A stretch of 64,000 nucleotides of DNA from Rhodococcus triatomae BKS 15-14 (GTDB taxonomy: Bacteria > Actinomycetota > Actinomycetes > Mycobacteriales > Mycobacteriaceae). The stretch lies in assembly GCA_000341795.1 (NCBI GenBank), contig AODO01000028.1:58781-122780 (forward strand), read 5' to 3'. Position numbers and translations under genes: made by a program. Numbering within the stretch: position 1 is the first letter of the stretch; each line of letters opens with the position of its first letter. The notes below the pieces were generated by a model. It ran no database searches, had not been told where the DNA came from, and was given only the letters and a program-made list of their open reading frames with translations. Positions 18,367 through 26,553 of this stretch are shown here, one piece after another.

Positions 18367-20007
18367 CTACTTCCTGATCCGGCCGCTGGCGAAGAGGGCG
18401 CCGGCGGTGAGCAGGGCGGCCAGGGCGAACGCCGCCTGCAACGCCTCGAGGCGCGCATCGGCGTTGACGTCGAGGATCGCCTGCTGCGCACCGGGATCCA
18501 GATTCGTCTCGGCGAGCGCGGTGGTGAGCTGGCTGTCGGACACGAACGCCACCCCGGAGCTCAGTTCCGTGGTCGCCTGCTGCTGCACCGCGGGTGGCAC
18601 CGCAGGGTTCTCCAGGATCCCCGTGAGCGCCGAGCTGCTCAGGGTCGCGATCAGCGCCGACCCGATCAGCGCGGTGCCGAGCGAGGCCCCGAGGTTGGTT
18701 GCGGTGTTCTGCAGGCCGCCGACCTCGGGACTCTTCTCGTCCGGCGCCGCGGACACCGTCACCGCCCCCAGCTGCGAGGACAGTGCGCCGAGGCCGATGC
18801 CCATGAGCAGCATCGGGATCGCGACCACACCCGCGTTCGCGCCCGGGTCCATCCCCGCGGCCAGGATCACGATGCCGATCAGCATGGACAGCAGGCCGAG
18901 ACGCACCACACGGCGCGGGCTCGCGTGAGGCCACACCTTCGGGATGCCGACGGCCGCGATCAGCAACGCCAACGACAGCGGCAGCAGTCGCACCCCCGTG
19001 CCGAGCGCACTCAGTTCGAGCACCACCGACAGGAACAGCGGAACCGCGAAGAACACCCCGGCCTGGATCATGAACTGCATCAGGAACATCGTCAGGCCGC
19101 CCGTCAGCTGACGGTTGCGCAGCAGCGTCAGGTCGAGCAGCGGCTGCCCGCCGGTACGGGCCAGCCGCGTCTGCCAGCGGACGAACAACCACAGCACCAG
19201 CAGCCCGCCGAGAATCAACCAGAAGACGGGGGACAGCCCCAGGATCGCCGGGCCGTCCGGGCGCACCCGCACCCAGCCCCACACACTCGACCGCAACACA
19301 CCGAACACCACCAGCCCGAGGCCCAACGCCGACAGTGCCGCGCCCGGCAGGTCGAGGTGCACCTTCTGGGCGGGCACGTCCGCGATCCGGCGCAGGAAGA
19401 ACAGGATCGCGATCACGATCACGACCTCGCCGGCGAACACGTAGCGCCACGACGCGAACGTGGTCACCGCGCCGCCGATCAGCGGACCCGCCGCCACGGC
19501 CATCGCACCCGACGCCGCGATCAGCCCGTACGCCGCCGGGCGCCGCTCGGGCGCGAAGTTCGCCGCCACCAGCGCCACGATCGCGGGCATGATCAGCGCG
19601 GCACCGATGCCCTCCAGCAGCGACCATCCGATCAACAGCACCGGAAGGTTCGGCGCCAGCGCCGTCGTCGACGAACCGAGCCCGTAGATCACCAGACCGA
19701 TGCCGAACGCGCGGCGCCGCCCCAGGATCGTGCCGATCTTGCCGCCGGTGATCATCAGCGTCGCCATCACCAGCGTGTACAGGGTGATGGCGGTCTGGAT
19801 GCCGGTGATGGTGGTGCCGAGATCAGAAGCGACCTGCGCCATCGACACGTTCATCACCGAACTGTCGAGGGTCATCAGGAACTGTCCGGCACCGAGCACC
19901 GCCAGCACCAGGCTCGATCCGGTGTACTGCTTGCCGCCCGCGCTCACCACGACCAGTCCCGCACCGGTCCCCGCCGCCCGATCGTCATGCCTGCCTCGCC
20001 TTCTCAC
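18367..20007 (-). CDS. MFS multidrug transporter, DHA2 (EmrB/QacA) type, 14 TM
   Basis: A 546-residue drug:proton antiporter. Family hallmarks are FLMTLDSSVMNVSMAQVASDL (motif D1-like, TM1), GGKIGTILGRRRAFGIGLVI (motif A) and LLEGIGAALIMPAIVALVAA. About 14 hydrophobic segments and a soluble C-terminal part are present. It exports cationic or hydrophobic compounds across the cytoplasmic membrane; the substrate is unknown. The start is uncertain: GTG 20007 gives an Arg-rich 20-residue lead with a weak RBS, and an internal GTG near residue 20 is possible. The pdxH-like gene follows 75 bp downstream on the same strand. Confidence 0.9.
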   Translation of the reverse strand: MRRRGRHDDRAAGTGAGLVVVSAGGKQYTGSSLVLAVLGAGQFLMTLDSSVMNVSMAQVASDLGTTITGIQTAITLYTLVMATLMITGGKIGTILGRRRAFGIGLVIYGLGSSTTALAPNLPVLLIGWSLLEGIGAALIMPAIVALVAANFAPERRPAAYGLIAASGAMAVAAGPLIGGAVTTFASWRYVFAGEVVIVIAILFFLRRIADVPAQKVHLDLPGAALSALGLGLVVFGVLRSSVWGWVRVRPDGPAILGLSPVFWLILGGLLVLWLFVRWQTRLARTGGQPLLDLTLLRNRQLTGGLTMFLMQFMIQAGVFFAVPLFLSVVLELSALGTGVRLLPLSLALLIAAVGIPKVWPHASPRRVVRLGLLSMLIGIVILAAGMDPGANAGVVAIPMLLMGIGLGALSSQLGAVTVSAAPDEKSPEVGGLQNTATNLGASLGTALIGSALIATLSSSALTGILENPAVPPAVQQQATTELSSGVAFVSDSQLTTALAETNLDPGAQQAILDVNADARLEALQAAFALAALLTAGALFASGRIRK

Positions 20008-20105
20008 TGGACAGTCGCCTGATCGTGCCCCCGGTCGACGGGACCGTCAACGCGGACCGACGGTCCTCATCCTTGGCGGGTGAGGACTGGCGCGGTCGGG
20101 TGCGG

Positions 20106-20111
20106 CACAGT
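20106..20111 (+). promoter_or_regulatory. Candidate -10 element of the membrane-protein gene at 20119
   Basis: CACAGT lies 7 nt upstream of ATG 20119, and no RBS is visible; this fits a leaderless transcript. Confidence 0.3.
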
Positions 20112-20118
20112 CGCGGGC

Positions 20119-20754
20119 ATGGTGCGGACCCGGGCGCTGCGACTGCGACGGGAGTCGTGGGGGTTCGCGATCGGCTCGACGCTGTTCGCGCTCGGCGCGC
20201 TGCCGGGATACGCGAACGCGGTCGACGTCCAGTTCGACAACATCACGTACTTCGTCGGATCCCTGTTCTTCACCACCGCCGCGTTCATCCAGCTGGCGCT
20301 CAGTGGCCGCCGCCCCCCACGCCGCGGAGCGCACCGTGTCGAGCGCTGCGACTGGTACTCGGCCGCAGTCCAGTTCGTCGGCACTCTGCTGTTCAACGTG
20401 AGCACCGGCGTCGCACTCGTCCGTTCGCTCAGCGTCGAGGAGGCCGACCGGTGGGTGTGGCGACCCGACATGTACGGCTCGATCGCCTTCCTGGTGTCCA
20501 GCGCGCTGGCCGTCGTCGCGACCACCGAGACCGATCGGCTGTGGGACCCCCGCGCCAGGAACTGGCTCAGCACCTGGCTGAACATGGCCGGGTCGGTGGC
20601 CTTCGGGGTGTCCGCGGTCGCCGCGTTCGTCGACCCGAGCACCGGGGACCTGCGCAATGCGGGCGTCGCAAACCTCGGCACCTTCGTCGGCGCGCTGTGC
20701 TTCCTGGTCGCCGCGCTGCTGACACTGCCGCCCGCCGACTCCGAATCGAGCTGA
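20119..20754 (+). CDS. Conserved membrane protein of unknown function
   Basis: A 211-residue protein with about five to six hydrophobic segments: GFAIGSTLFALGALPGYANA, ITYFVGSLFFTTAAFIQLAL, WYSAAVQFVGTLLFNVSTGV, MYGSIAFLVSSALAVVATT, LNMAGSVAFGVSAVAAFV and FVGALCFLVAALLTLPP. Arrangements of this kind occur in YrhK-domain membrane proteins, but I cannot assign it firmly. The start ATG is preceded by a -10-like hexamer and not by an RBS. It is divergent from the MFS pump and followed 124 bp later by another membrane-protein gene. Confidence 0.72.
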   Translation: MVRTRALRLRRESWGFAIGSTLFALGALPGYANAVDVQFDNITYFVGSLFFTTAAFIQLALSGRRPPRRGAHRVERCDWYSAAVQFVGTLLFNVSTGVALVRSLSVEEADRWVWRPDMYGSIAFLVSSALAVVATTETDRLWDPRARNWLSTWLNMAGSVAFGVSAVAAFVDPSTGDLRNAGVANLGTFVGALCFLVAALLTLPPADSESS

Positions 20755-20878
20755 CGGCGACTCACCCGCTGCGGGTGAGTCGTGCCGGGGCACCGCGTGG
20801 TGAGGTTGTCGCAGATGACGGTGCGTCACCCCAATGCCGGGGCGGCAGATCCCGTCGGCCACGGAAACGGGGGAGGGC

Positions 20879-22285
20879 ATGACCGGATCCACCGGAACAC
20901 CGGATGATTCACTGACCGGTGACGAGCGCGCCGAACTGCTCCGGCTGCGCGCGGAGGTCGCGGAACTGCGTGCCGAACGTGAGGCGGTGCCCGAAGCCGC
21001 ACCGCAACCGTCGGCCGTCGCCAGGTCCGGACATCCGACGCTGCGGTGGATCGCCGCCGGCGTCCTGCTCGTACTCGTGGCAGTGGTCGCCATGGCCGGC
21101 GTCGCCTCCCGGTTCGCGCGCAGCGAGATCCTCGACACCGACCGCTACGTCCAGACCGTCACGCCGCTCGCCGCGGAACCCGCGTTGCAGACCGCACTCG
21201 CCGACCGGATCACCGACGAGATCATGACGCGCGTCGACGTCGAACAACTGACCGCCGACGCGCTCGGCGCCCTCACCGAGGTCGCACCGCGAGTGCCGAC
21301 CGCCGTCGTCGGCCTCGCCCCGGTGATCGCCGGGCAGGCCCGCTCCTTCGTCAACGAGGCCGCAACGAAACTCGTGTCCTCCGACCAGTTCCAGACCATG
21401 TGGATCGAGGCGAACCGCCAGGCGCACGAGGAACTGGTCGCGGTGGCCACCGGTAGCGAGAGCGGCAGCGTCGCGATCGACGAACGCGGCCAGGTGAGCA
21501 TCTCGCTCGCCGCGATCATCGACACCGTCAAGGCGGACCTGGTGAACCGCGGATTCCAGTTCGTCGAGCGGATCCCCGACGTCGACGCCACGTTCGTCAT
21601 CTTCGAGTCCGCGGACCTCGTCAAGGCGCAACGCCTGGTGAACTGGCTCGACAAGGCCAGCGCCGTCCTGCCCTGGGTGACCCTGCTGTTCGCGTTGCTG
21701 GCGATCTGGATGGCACCGCGCGGTGGCCGCCGCCGAGCAGTGTGTCTGGTGGGTGTCGCGCTGGCCTTCGCGATGGCGCTGCTCGCGGTGGCGATCAGCA
21801 TCGGCCGTACGCTCTACCTCGACGCCATTCCGCCGGACGTGCTCGAGAACGCCGCGGCCGGTGTCCTGTTCGACACGATCGCCGCGCCGTTGCGCACCAC
21901 ACTGCGGGCCGTCTTCGTCGTCGGTGTGCTGATCGCCGTCGTCGGTTACCTCACCGGGGCGTCGTCGTCGGCGACCGCGATCCGGGGCGCCTACGGTCGC
22001 ACGATGGACCGCCTGCGCTCGCCCGCGACGGACCGTGAGCCGCGGGCGGTGGAGAAGTACGCGGCCACGTTCCGGATCCCGTTGCGGATCGCGATCGTCG
22101 GCATCGCGATCGCCACCCTCGTGTTCTGGCGGTACCCGTCCGGCACCGTCGTCATCGTCACGATCCTCGTCACGGTGCTGGTTCTGCTGGCTGTCGAGGT
22201 GCTGGCCCGCCCCGCCCTCGCCGCCAGGGAGATCGCCCCCGCCTCGGCGGAACCCATTCCGAAGGAACCCACCCCGTCGGCATGA
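20879..22285 (+). CDS. Membrane-anchored coiled-coil protein of unknown function
   Basis: A 468-residue protein I do not recognise. Residues about 10-38 are heptad-like (DERAELLRLRAEVAELRAE). A transmembrane helix follows (WIAAGVLLVLVAVVAMAGVA). Then comes an extracytoplasmic domain of about 200 residues, mainly helical, with TDRYVQTVTPLAAEPALQTA. Three to four further membrane segments lie between about 265 and 460. The ATG at 20879 is preceded by GGGGGAGG. Relatives with the RY-V-TV-PLA--P pattern occur widely in actinobacteria as uncharacterised integral membrane proteins. Its stop codon lies within the stem of a bidirectional terminator. Confidence 0.75.
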   Translation: MTGSTGTPDDSLTGDERAELLRLRAEVAELRAEREAVPEAAPQPSAVARSGHPTLRWIAAGVLLVLVAVVAMAGVASRFARSEILDTDRYVQTVTPLAAEPALQTALADRITDEIMTRVDVEQLTADALGALTEVAPRVPTAVVGLAPVIAGQARSFVNEAATKLVSSDQFQTMWIEANRQAHEELVAVATGSESGSVAIDERGQVSISLAAIIDTVKADLVNRGFQFVERIPDVDATFVIFESADLVKAQRLVNWLDKASAVLPWVTLLFALLAIWMAPRGGRRRAVCLVGVALAFAMALLAVAISIGRTLYLDAIPPDVLENAAAGVLFDTIAAPLRTTLRAVFVVGVLIAVVGYLTGASSSATAIRGAYGRTMDRLRSPATDREPRAVEKYAATFRIPLRIAIVGIAIATLVFWRYPSGTVVIVTILVTVLVLLAVEVLARPALAAREIAPASAEPIPKEPTPSA

Positions 22286-22330
22286 ACGGTTCCGTTCGGT
22301 CGATCAGATCGACTGAACGGAACCGTTCAT
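22282..22330. terminator. Bidirectional terminator embedding both stop codons
   Basis: Two 24-nt arms (22282-22305 and 22307-22330) are complementary except for one position, around a minimal loop. The left arm contains the TGA of the upstream plus-strand gene and the right arm the TGA of the minus-strand glyoxalase gene, at mirror-image positions. It probably terminates both convergent transcripts. No T-run is needed in this GC-rich class. Confidence 0.85.
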
Positions 22331-22719
22331 GCCTCGCTGGGGCGTGGGTCGCGGCGGATGGGGTGGTCGGCGGGAATCTGCACCAGGACCACCGGCACCC
22401 CGTCGGGATCGGCGATCCACATCTCGTGCAGTCCCCACGGCTCCTGCCGCGGCTCACGCACGATGCGCACGCCCTCGGACTCCAGCTCGGCGCGCGCGTC
22501 CTCGATGTCGCGGACCTGAAGCCAGATCGCGCCCTCGAAGACCGATTCGACGTCGGAGCCGCCGTGCCCCGCGACCTCGATCAGGTTCTGCCCGGCGAAG
22601 AACACTGTGCCGCCCGGGTACTCGCGGGCGATCGCCAGACCGAGCGCGTCCCGCCAGAACGCGAGCGTCGCCTCGTAGTCCTTGGGTCGCAGAATGATTC
22701 GACTGCTCAGGATCTCCAC
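22327..22719 (-). CDS. Glyoxalase/VOC-family protein (Rv0546c-like)
   Basis: A 130-residue vicinal-oxygen-chelate fold protein made of two beta-alpha-beta-beta-beta units: IILRPKDYEATLAFWRDALG at about 8-27 and LQVRDIEDARAELESEGVRI near 67-86. EMWIADPDGVPVVLVQI near the end carries a family metal-ligand Glu position. Members are lyases, dioxygenases or antibiotic-binding proteins; the substrate here is unknown. GTG 22719 follows GGAGGG at a suitable distance. Its position between pitA and menB matches Rv0546c in M. tuberculosis. Only 5 bp separate it from the upstream gene. Confidence 0.85.
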   Translation of the reverse strand: MEILSSRIILRPKDYEATLAFWRDALGLAIAREYPGGTVFFAGQNLIEVAGHGGSDVESVFEGAIWLQVRDIEDARAELESEGVRIVREPRQEPWGLHEMWIADPDGVPVVLVQIPADHPIRRDPRPSEA

Positions 22720-22724
22720 TGTGG

Positions 22725-23186
22725 TCAGCCCTCCTCGACGGGTCGCGACTCGTGCCCGGCGCGGCCGTGGGTCCGCCGCGCCTCCTTCATCTCGGCCTCG
22801 TACACGTGCCGCCGACCGCCGAGGACGGCGTCGCGGCCGTCCCGCTCCCACGAGCGGAACGCGGACCAGTAGCCGTCGTCGAATTCCTCGACGATCTGGA
22901 ACGTCCACCGTCCGGGCAGCACGTTGCGACCGACGAGGTCGGTGTCGATCCGGTCGGCCAGCTCGTCCCGGCCGGCCGCGCGGAGCGCCGCGACCGCCTC
23001 ACCCAGCTGCAGGTCGGCGTGCCCGACCAGTTGGTGGAACGAGTACAGGTGGCCGCGGGCGCGCTCGACCGTCTCGAGCGCCTCGGACAGCTTGCCCACC
23101 GCCTCGACCTCGGCGTCGGTGACGCCGTCCGGGCGGGTGTGGACGGAGGAGGGACGCTCGCGCGGGTCGTGCGATCGGTCGGGCAT
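22725..23186 (-). CDS. Conserved actinobacterial hypothetical protein
   Basis: A 153-residue soluble protein of unknown function. It is helical, with GKLSEALETVERARGHLYSFHQLVGHADLQLGEAV in the centre and a conserved RWTFQIVEEFDDGYWSAF block near 100-120; the C-terminus is His/Arg-rich. It is co-transcribed with the glyoxalase gene (5-bp gap). The ATG at 23186 has CAGACT 6 nt upstream and no RBS, so the message may be leaderless. Confidence 0.75.
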   Translation of the reverse strand: MPDRSHDPRERPSSVHTRPDGVTDAEVEAVGKLSEALETVERARGHLYSFHQLVGHADLQLGEAVAALRAAGRDELADRIDTDLVGRNVLPGRWTFQIVEEFDDGYWSAFRSWERDGRDAVLGGRRHVYEAEMKEARRTHGRAGHESRPVEEG

Positions 23187-23192
23187 GGTGTC

Positions 23193-23198
23193 AGTCTG
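23193..23198 (-). promoter_or_regulatory. Candidate -10 element of the 22725-23186 gene (leaderless)
   Basis: CAGACT on the minus strand is 6 nt from the ATG at 23186, and no Shine-Dalgarno is present. Confidence 0.35.
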
Positions 23199-23300
23199 CC
23201 CGATGACCCGGGTCGGCAGTCGTCCGAACGCCGCCGCGTGCAACAGCCGTCACGCGAGCGTCTCGCCGGGAGGCTCTGCTCGACCAGAGCAGAGAGGAGG

Positions 23301-24194
23301 TCAAAAGTACCAGGGGTACGGGGACCAGTCCGGGTCTCGCTTCTCCAGGAAGGCGTCGCGTCCCTCGACGGCCTCGTCGGTCATGTACGCCATCCGGGTG
23401 GCCTCGCCGGCGAACAACTGCTGGCCGACCAGCCCGTCGTCCTGCAGGTTGAACGCGTACTTGAGCATTCGCTGCGCCTGCGGGGACTTGGCGTTGATCT
23501 TCGCGGCCCACTCGATGGCGACGTCCTCGAGTTCGGCGTGGTCGACGACCTTGTTGACCGCACCCATGTGGTGCATGTCCTCGGCGGTGTAGGTGTCGCC
23601 GAGGAAGAAGATCTCGCGGGCGAACTTCTGGCCCACCATCTTCGCGAGGTAGGCGCTGCCGTAGCCGCCGTCGAAGCTGCCCACGTCCGCGTCGGTCTGC
23701 TTGAAACGGGCGTGCTCGCGGGAGGCGAGGGTGAGATCGCAGGTGACGTGCAGGCTGTGCCCGCCGCCCGCGGCCCAGCCGTTCACGAGCGCGATGACGA
23801 CCTTCGGCATGAACCGGATCAGCCGCTGCACCTCGAGGATGTGCAGGCGTCCCGCGCGGGCCTTGTCGACGGTGTCCGCGGTCTCGCCCGCCGCGTACTG
23901 GTATCCGCTGCGACCGCGGATGCGCTGATCGCCACCCGAACAGAACGCCCAGCCGCCGTCCTTCGGGCTGGGGCCGTTGCCGGTCAGCAGCACACAACCC
24001 ACGTCCGAGGTCATCCGGGCATGGTCGAGCACCTGGTACAGCTCGTCGACGGTGTGCGGGCGGAACGCGTTTCGCACCTCGGGCCGGTCGAACGCCACCC
24101 GCACGACGCCGTCGGTGACGTGCCGGTGGTAGGTGATGTCGGTCAGGTTCTCGAACCCGGGGACGGGACGCCACAGCTGGGGATTGAAGGTCAC
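23301..24194 (-). CDS. menB: MenB, 1,4-dihydroxy-2-naphthoyl-CoA synthase
   Basis: A crotonase-fold enzyme of 297 residues from GTG 24194. It cyclises o-succinylbenzoyl-CoA to DHNA-CoA. Diagnostic pieces are LTDITYHRHV near the N-terminus, CSGGDQRIRG, the oxyanion region GWAAGGGHSLHVTCDLTLAS, the catalytic block DVGSFDGGYGSAYLAKMVG (Ser and Asp of the MenB active site) and the C-terminal PYPWYF. Upstream in-frame TTG 24203 and GTG 24200 are also possible. I chose 24194 because TATCCT at 24203-24208 looks like a -10 and would place the transcription start there. It is divergent from the thioesterase gene. Confidence 0.94.
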   Translation of the reverse strand: MTFNPQLWRPVPGFENLTDITYHRHVTDGVVRVAFDRPEVRNAFRPHTVDELYQVLDHARMTSDVGCVLLTGNGPSPKDGGWAFCSGGDQRIRGRSGYQYAAGETADTVDKARAGRLHILEVQRLIRFMPKVVIALVNGWAAGGGHSLHVTCDLTLASREHARFKQTDADVGSFDGGYGSAYLAKMVGQKFAREIFFLGDTYTAEDMHHMGAVNKVVDHAELEDVAIEWAAKINAKSPQAQRMLKYAFNLQDDGLVGQQLFAGEATRMAYMTDEAVEGRDAFLEKRDPDWSPYPWYF

Positions 24195-24202
24195 GAACAC
24201 CA

Positions 24203-24208
24203 AGGATA
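24203..24208 (-). promoter_or_regulatory. Candidate -10 element of menB
   Basis: TATCCT on the minus strand is 8 nt upstream of the GTG at 24194 and overlaps the alternative TTG start. There is no RBS. Confidence 0.4.
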
Positions 24209-24252
24209 GGCCGACCCGCTCGGGCCGGACGCGCGGCGGCGTCCGCGGGGAT

Positions 24253-24258
24253 TACCGT
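24253..24258 (+). promoter_or_regulatory. Candidate -10 element of the thioesterase-menC operon
   Basis: TACCGT is 7 nt upstream of ATG 24266. It faces the menB -10 about 45 bp away, forming a compact divergent promoter pair. Confidence 0.4.
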
Positions 24259-24265
24259 GCAGGAC

Positions 24266-24904
24266 ATGAGCGAGCAGACCGAACGGGACGGCGAGTACGA
24301 GAAGCACGGCGGGTTCCCGGTGTACCGCCACGACCCGGACAACGGTGGCCCGCACTTCGGACGGCTCGTCGAGGCGCTGCGCGTCGTCCAGGACCTCGCC
24401 GTCTCCACCGCGCCGCCACCGGAGGCCACCCTGCAGGCCGCCGAGCACGCGGAAGCGCTCGCCGCGCTGCTCGCGCCGTACACCGCGCCCGAGGGCCACT
24501 ACCCCGCGGGCCGGTCACTTGATCTGCCCGGACGCGGCAGCCTGCTGATGCTGCCGTGGACCGCCGAACGGCTCGGCACCGAGGGTGTCCGGGCGAGGGG
24601 AGTGTTCCGTCGCTACCACATGGGCGGCAACGGGGCCGCGCACGGCGGCGTCCTCCCTCTGCTCTTCGACGACCTCTTCGGCTCCGTCACCCACGCCTAC
24701 GGCCGCCCGATCAGCCGGACCGCCTACCTGCACGTCAACTACCGCAAGATCACACCGCTGGACACGCCGCTGACCGTCGAGGGGAAGGTGGACCGCGTCG
24801 ACGGGCGCAAGACGTTCGTCTCGGCCCGCCTCACCGACGACGACGGCACCCTGCTCGCGGACGCGGAGGCGCTGATGGTCGTGCTCCTTCCGGGGCAGCC
24901 GTGA
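24266..24904 (+). CDS. PaaI-type hotdog thioesterase (candidate DHNA-CoA hydrolase)
   Basis: A 212-residue protein with a helical N-terminal region of about 90 residues followed by a 4HBT hotdog domain. The domain shows YHMGGNGAAHGGVLPLLFDD (HGG loop and catalytic acid) and TAYLHVNYRKITPLDTPLTV. Such enzymes hydrolyse acyl- or aryl-CoA thioesters. It sits between menB and menC and overlaps the menC start (GTGA). It is therefore a good candidate for releasing DHNA from DHNA-CoA, a step with no other gene here. That role is inference, because PaaI enzymes have broad substrates. GTG 24257 is an alternative start. Confidence 0.78.
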   Translation: MSEQTERDGEYEKHGGFPVYRHDPDNGGPHFGRLVEALRVVQDLAVSTAPPPEATLQAAEHAEALAALLAPYTAPEGHYPAGRSLDLPGRGSLLMLPWTAERLGTEGVRARGVFRRYHMGGNGAAHGGVLPLLFDDLFGSVTHAYGRPISRTAYLHVNYRKITPLDTPLTVEGKVDRVDGRKTFVSARLTDDDGTLLADAEALMVVLLPGQP

Positions 24905-25893
24905 GCCCCGAGACCCTGCCGACCGCCGACGAGCTGCGCGCGGCCGCGACCGTCGTGGCACTGCCTATGCGGGTTCGCTTCCGCGGCATCACCGTTCGTG
25001 AGGCGCTGCTGCTGCGCGGTCCCGCGGGCTGGGGCGAGTTCGCGCCGTTCCCCGAATACGGTGACGCCGAGTCCGCGGCCTGGCTGCGGTCGGCGATCGA
25101 GAGCGCCTGGGAGGGTCCGCCCGCTCCGCGACGGTCGTCGGTCCCCGTCAACGCCACCGTCCCCGCGGTCGGGGCCGAGCAGGTACCGGAGATCCTCGCC
25201 CGGTTCCCCGGGGCCCGCACGGCGAAGGTCAAGGTCGCGGAGAAGGGGCAGACACAGGCCGACGACCTCGCGCGAGTCGCCGCCGTCCGCTGGCACGTCG
25301 ATCACGTCCGGGTCGACGCCAACGGCGGCTGGACCGTCGACGAGGCGGTACGCGCACTCACGGCACTGACCGAGGACGCCCCACTGCAGTACGCCGAGCA
25401 GCCGTGCGCAACGGTCGACGAACTCGTCGAACTGCGGAATCGACTGGCCCGGCAGGGGACTGCGGTGCCCATCGCCGCCGACGAGAGCATCCGCCGCGCG
25501 GACGACCCGTTGCGCGTCGTTCGCGCCGGAGCGGCCGATGTCGCGGTCGTCAAGGTCGCACCGCTGGGTGGGATGCGCGCGCTGGTGCGCTTGGCCGACG
25601 AGCTCGCCGGTCACGGGGCGAAGGTGGTCGTGTCCAGCGCGCTCGACACCGCGGTCGGGATCGACGCGGGACTGTCCGCGGCGGCGGCGCTTCCGGAGCT
25701 GGACCTCGCGTGCGGGCTCGGCACCGGCGGATTCTTCGAGGACGACGTCGCGGCGCCGCGACCCATGTCGGGTGGGGAGCTCGATGTCGCTGCGGTGACG
25801 CCGGACCCGGATCGGCTCGCCGGGTTGGCGGCATCGGCGGAGCGGACGTCCTGGTGGTTGGATCGTCTGGACCGCTGTCGCGCGCTCCTGTGA
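24901..25893 (+). CDS. menC: MenC, o-succinylbenzoate synthase
   Basis: A 330-residue enolase-superfamily enzyme that dehydrates SHCHC to o-succinylbenzoate. The active-site pattern is complete: general base lysine in AKVKVAEKG, metal ligands Asp in VRVDANGGW, Glu in YAEQPC and Asp in IAADES, and the second lysine in VVKVAPLGG. The N-terminal capping domain is short, as in mycobacterial MenC. GTG 24901 overlaps the thioesterase TGA, so the two are translationally coupled. The next plus-strand gene starts 145 bp later. Confidence 0.93.
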   Translation: MSPETLPTADELRAAATVVALPMRVRFRGITVREALLLRGPAGWGEFAPFPEYGDAESAAWLRSAIESAWEGPPAPRRSSVPVNATVPAVGAEQVPEILARFPGARTAKVKVAEKGQTQADDLARVAAVRWHVDHVRVDANGGWTVDEAVRALTALTEDAPLQYAEQPCATVDELVELRNRLARQGTAVPIAADESIRRADDPLRVVRAGAADVAVVKVAPLGGMRALVRLADELAGHGAKVVVSSALDTAVGIDAGLSAAAALPELDLACGLGTGGFFEDDVAAPRPMSGGELDVAAVTPDPDRLAGLAASAERTSWWLDRLDRCRALL

Positions 25894-25993
25894 GGTCACT
25901 GAGGGATTGCTGGCCATGAATTGCCCGGATGGGGGCGGGAGGGGCGGATGTGACCGAAGGTTACTGGAGTGACCATTTTGTCGGCTCGTCGTA

Positions 25994-25999
25994 TAGGGT
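25994..25999 (+). promoter_or_regulatory. Candidate -10 element upstream of the DUF6918-like gene
   Basis: TAGGGT is about 40 bp upstream of the start, with TGACCA 18 bp further upstream as a weak -35. This region (25894-26038) is AT-richer than its surroundings. Confidence 0.35.
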
Positions 26000-26038
26000 C
26001 GGCGCTCGACATTTCACGCAACATCGGAGGCATTGAAA

Positions 26039-26485
26039 GTGGTTGCAGCACTGAACGAAGCTCTGCTCGACCCGGCGCGGCTGCCTGCCGTCGTCGCCGA
26101 CGTGCAGGAGCTCATCGACGCCGAGGTTTCGGACAAGTCCGGCGCCTCGGGTCTGGCCCTGAAGGGCGGCTACGGTGCCGTCAAGAAGGTCGGACCGTCG
26201 ATCGTTCCCGACGCGGTCGAGGGCCTGCTGCCGAGCTTCGTCACGCGCCTCGAGCCGTTCTGGGGCGACTACCGGGCATCCGGCGGCTCCAGCTTCGGTG
26301 ACTACCTCGCCGCACGCGGCGAAGAGGTCGCGAACGCGCTGCTCGGCGTCACCGACGAGAAGATCGAGGGCACCAGCAAGTCGGCCGTCAAGAAGGTCTA
26401 CTCCTCGCTGCGCCCGTCCGCGCAGAAGCACGTCGAGGCCGCGCTGCCGCGACTGGGCGCGCTGGTCGAGAAGCACGCGAACTAG
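26039..26485 (+). CDS. Small conserved actinobacterial protein (DUF6918-like)
   Basis: A 148-residue soluble helical protein without recognised catalytic motifs. Typical segments are LNEALLDPARLPAVVADVQE, GGYGAVKKVGPSIVPDAVEG and FVTRLEPFWGDYRA. The pattern matches what I recall of the DUF6918 family in Rhodococcus and Mycobacterium; the family name is from memory. A GGAGG at 26026-26030 is 8 nt from GTG 26039 but only 2 nt from TTG 26033, so I chose 26039. It has its own promoter and a strong terminator, so it is monocistronic. Confidence 0.78.
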   Translation: MVAALNEALLDPARLPAVVADVQELIDAEVSDKSGASGLALKGGYGAVKKVGPSIVPDAVEGLLPSFVTRLEPFWGDYRASGGSSFGDYLAARGEEVANALLGVTDEKIEGTSKSAVKKVYSSLRPSAQKHVEAALPRLGALVEKHAN

Positions 26486-26497
26486 GCACTGCGCACC

Positions 26498-26537
26498 GAT
26501 GCGCACCGCCGGTGGCTCTCCACCGGAGGTGCGCATC
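26498..26537. terminator. Terminator between DUF6918-like and siderophore-interacting protein genes
   Basis: GATGCGCACC-g-CCGGTGG pairs with CCACCGG-a-GGTGCGCATC around a CTCT loop: 17 base pairs with one mismatch. It lies between two convergent genes and can serve both strands. Confidence 0.85.
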
Positions 26538-26553
26538 GTCGTTTGTCGGGCGT

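Noticed and set aside
17647..20022. 791-codon plus-strand frame over pdxH and the MFS pump
   Set aside because: Repetitive Gln/His/Arg text typical of an antisense GC frame; both minus-strand genes are well supported.
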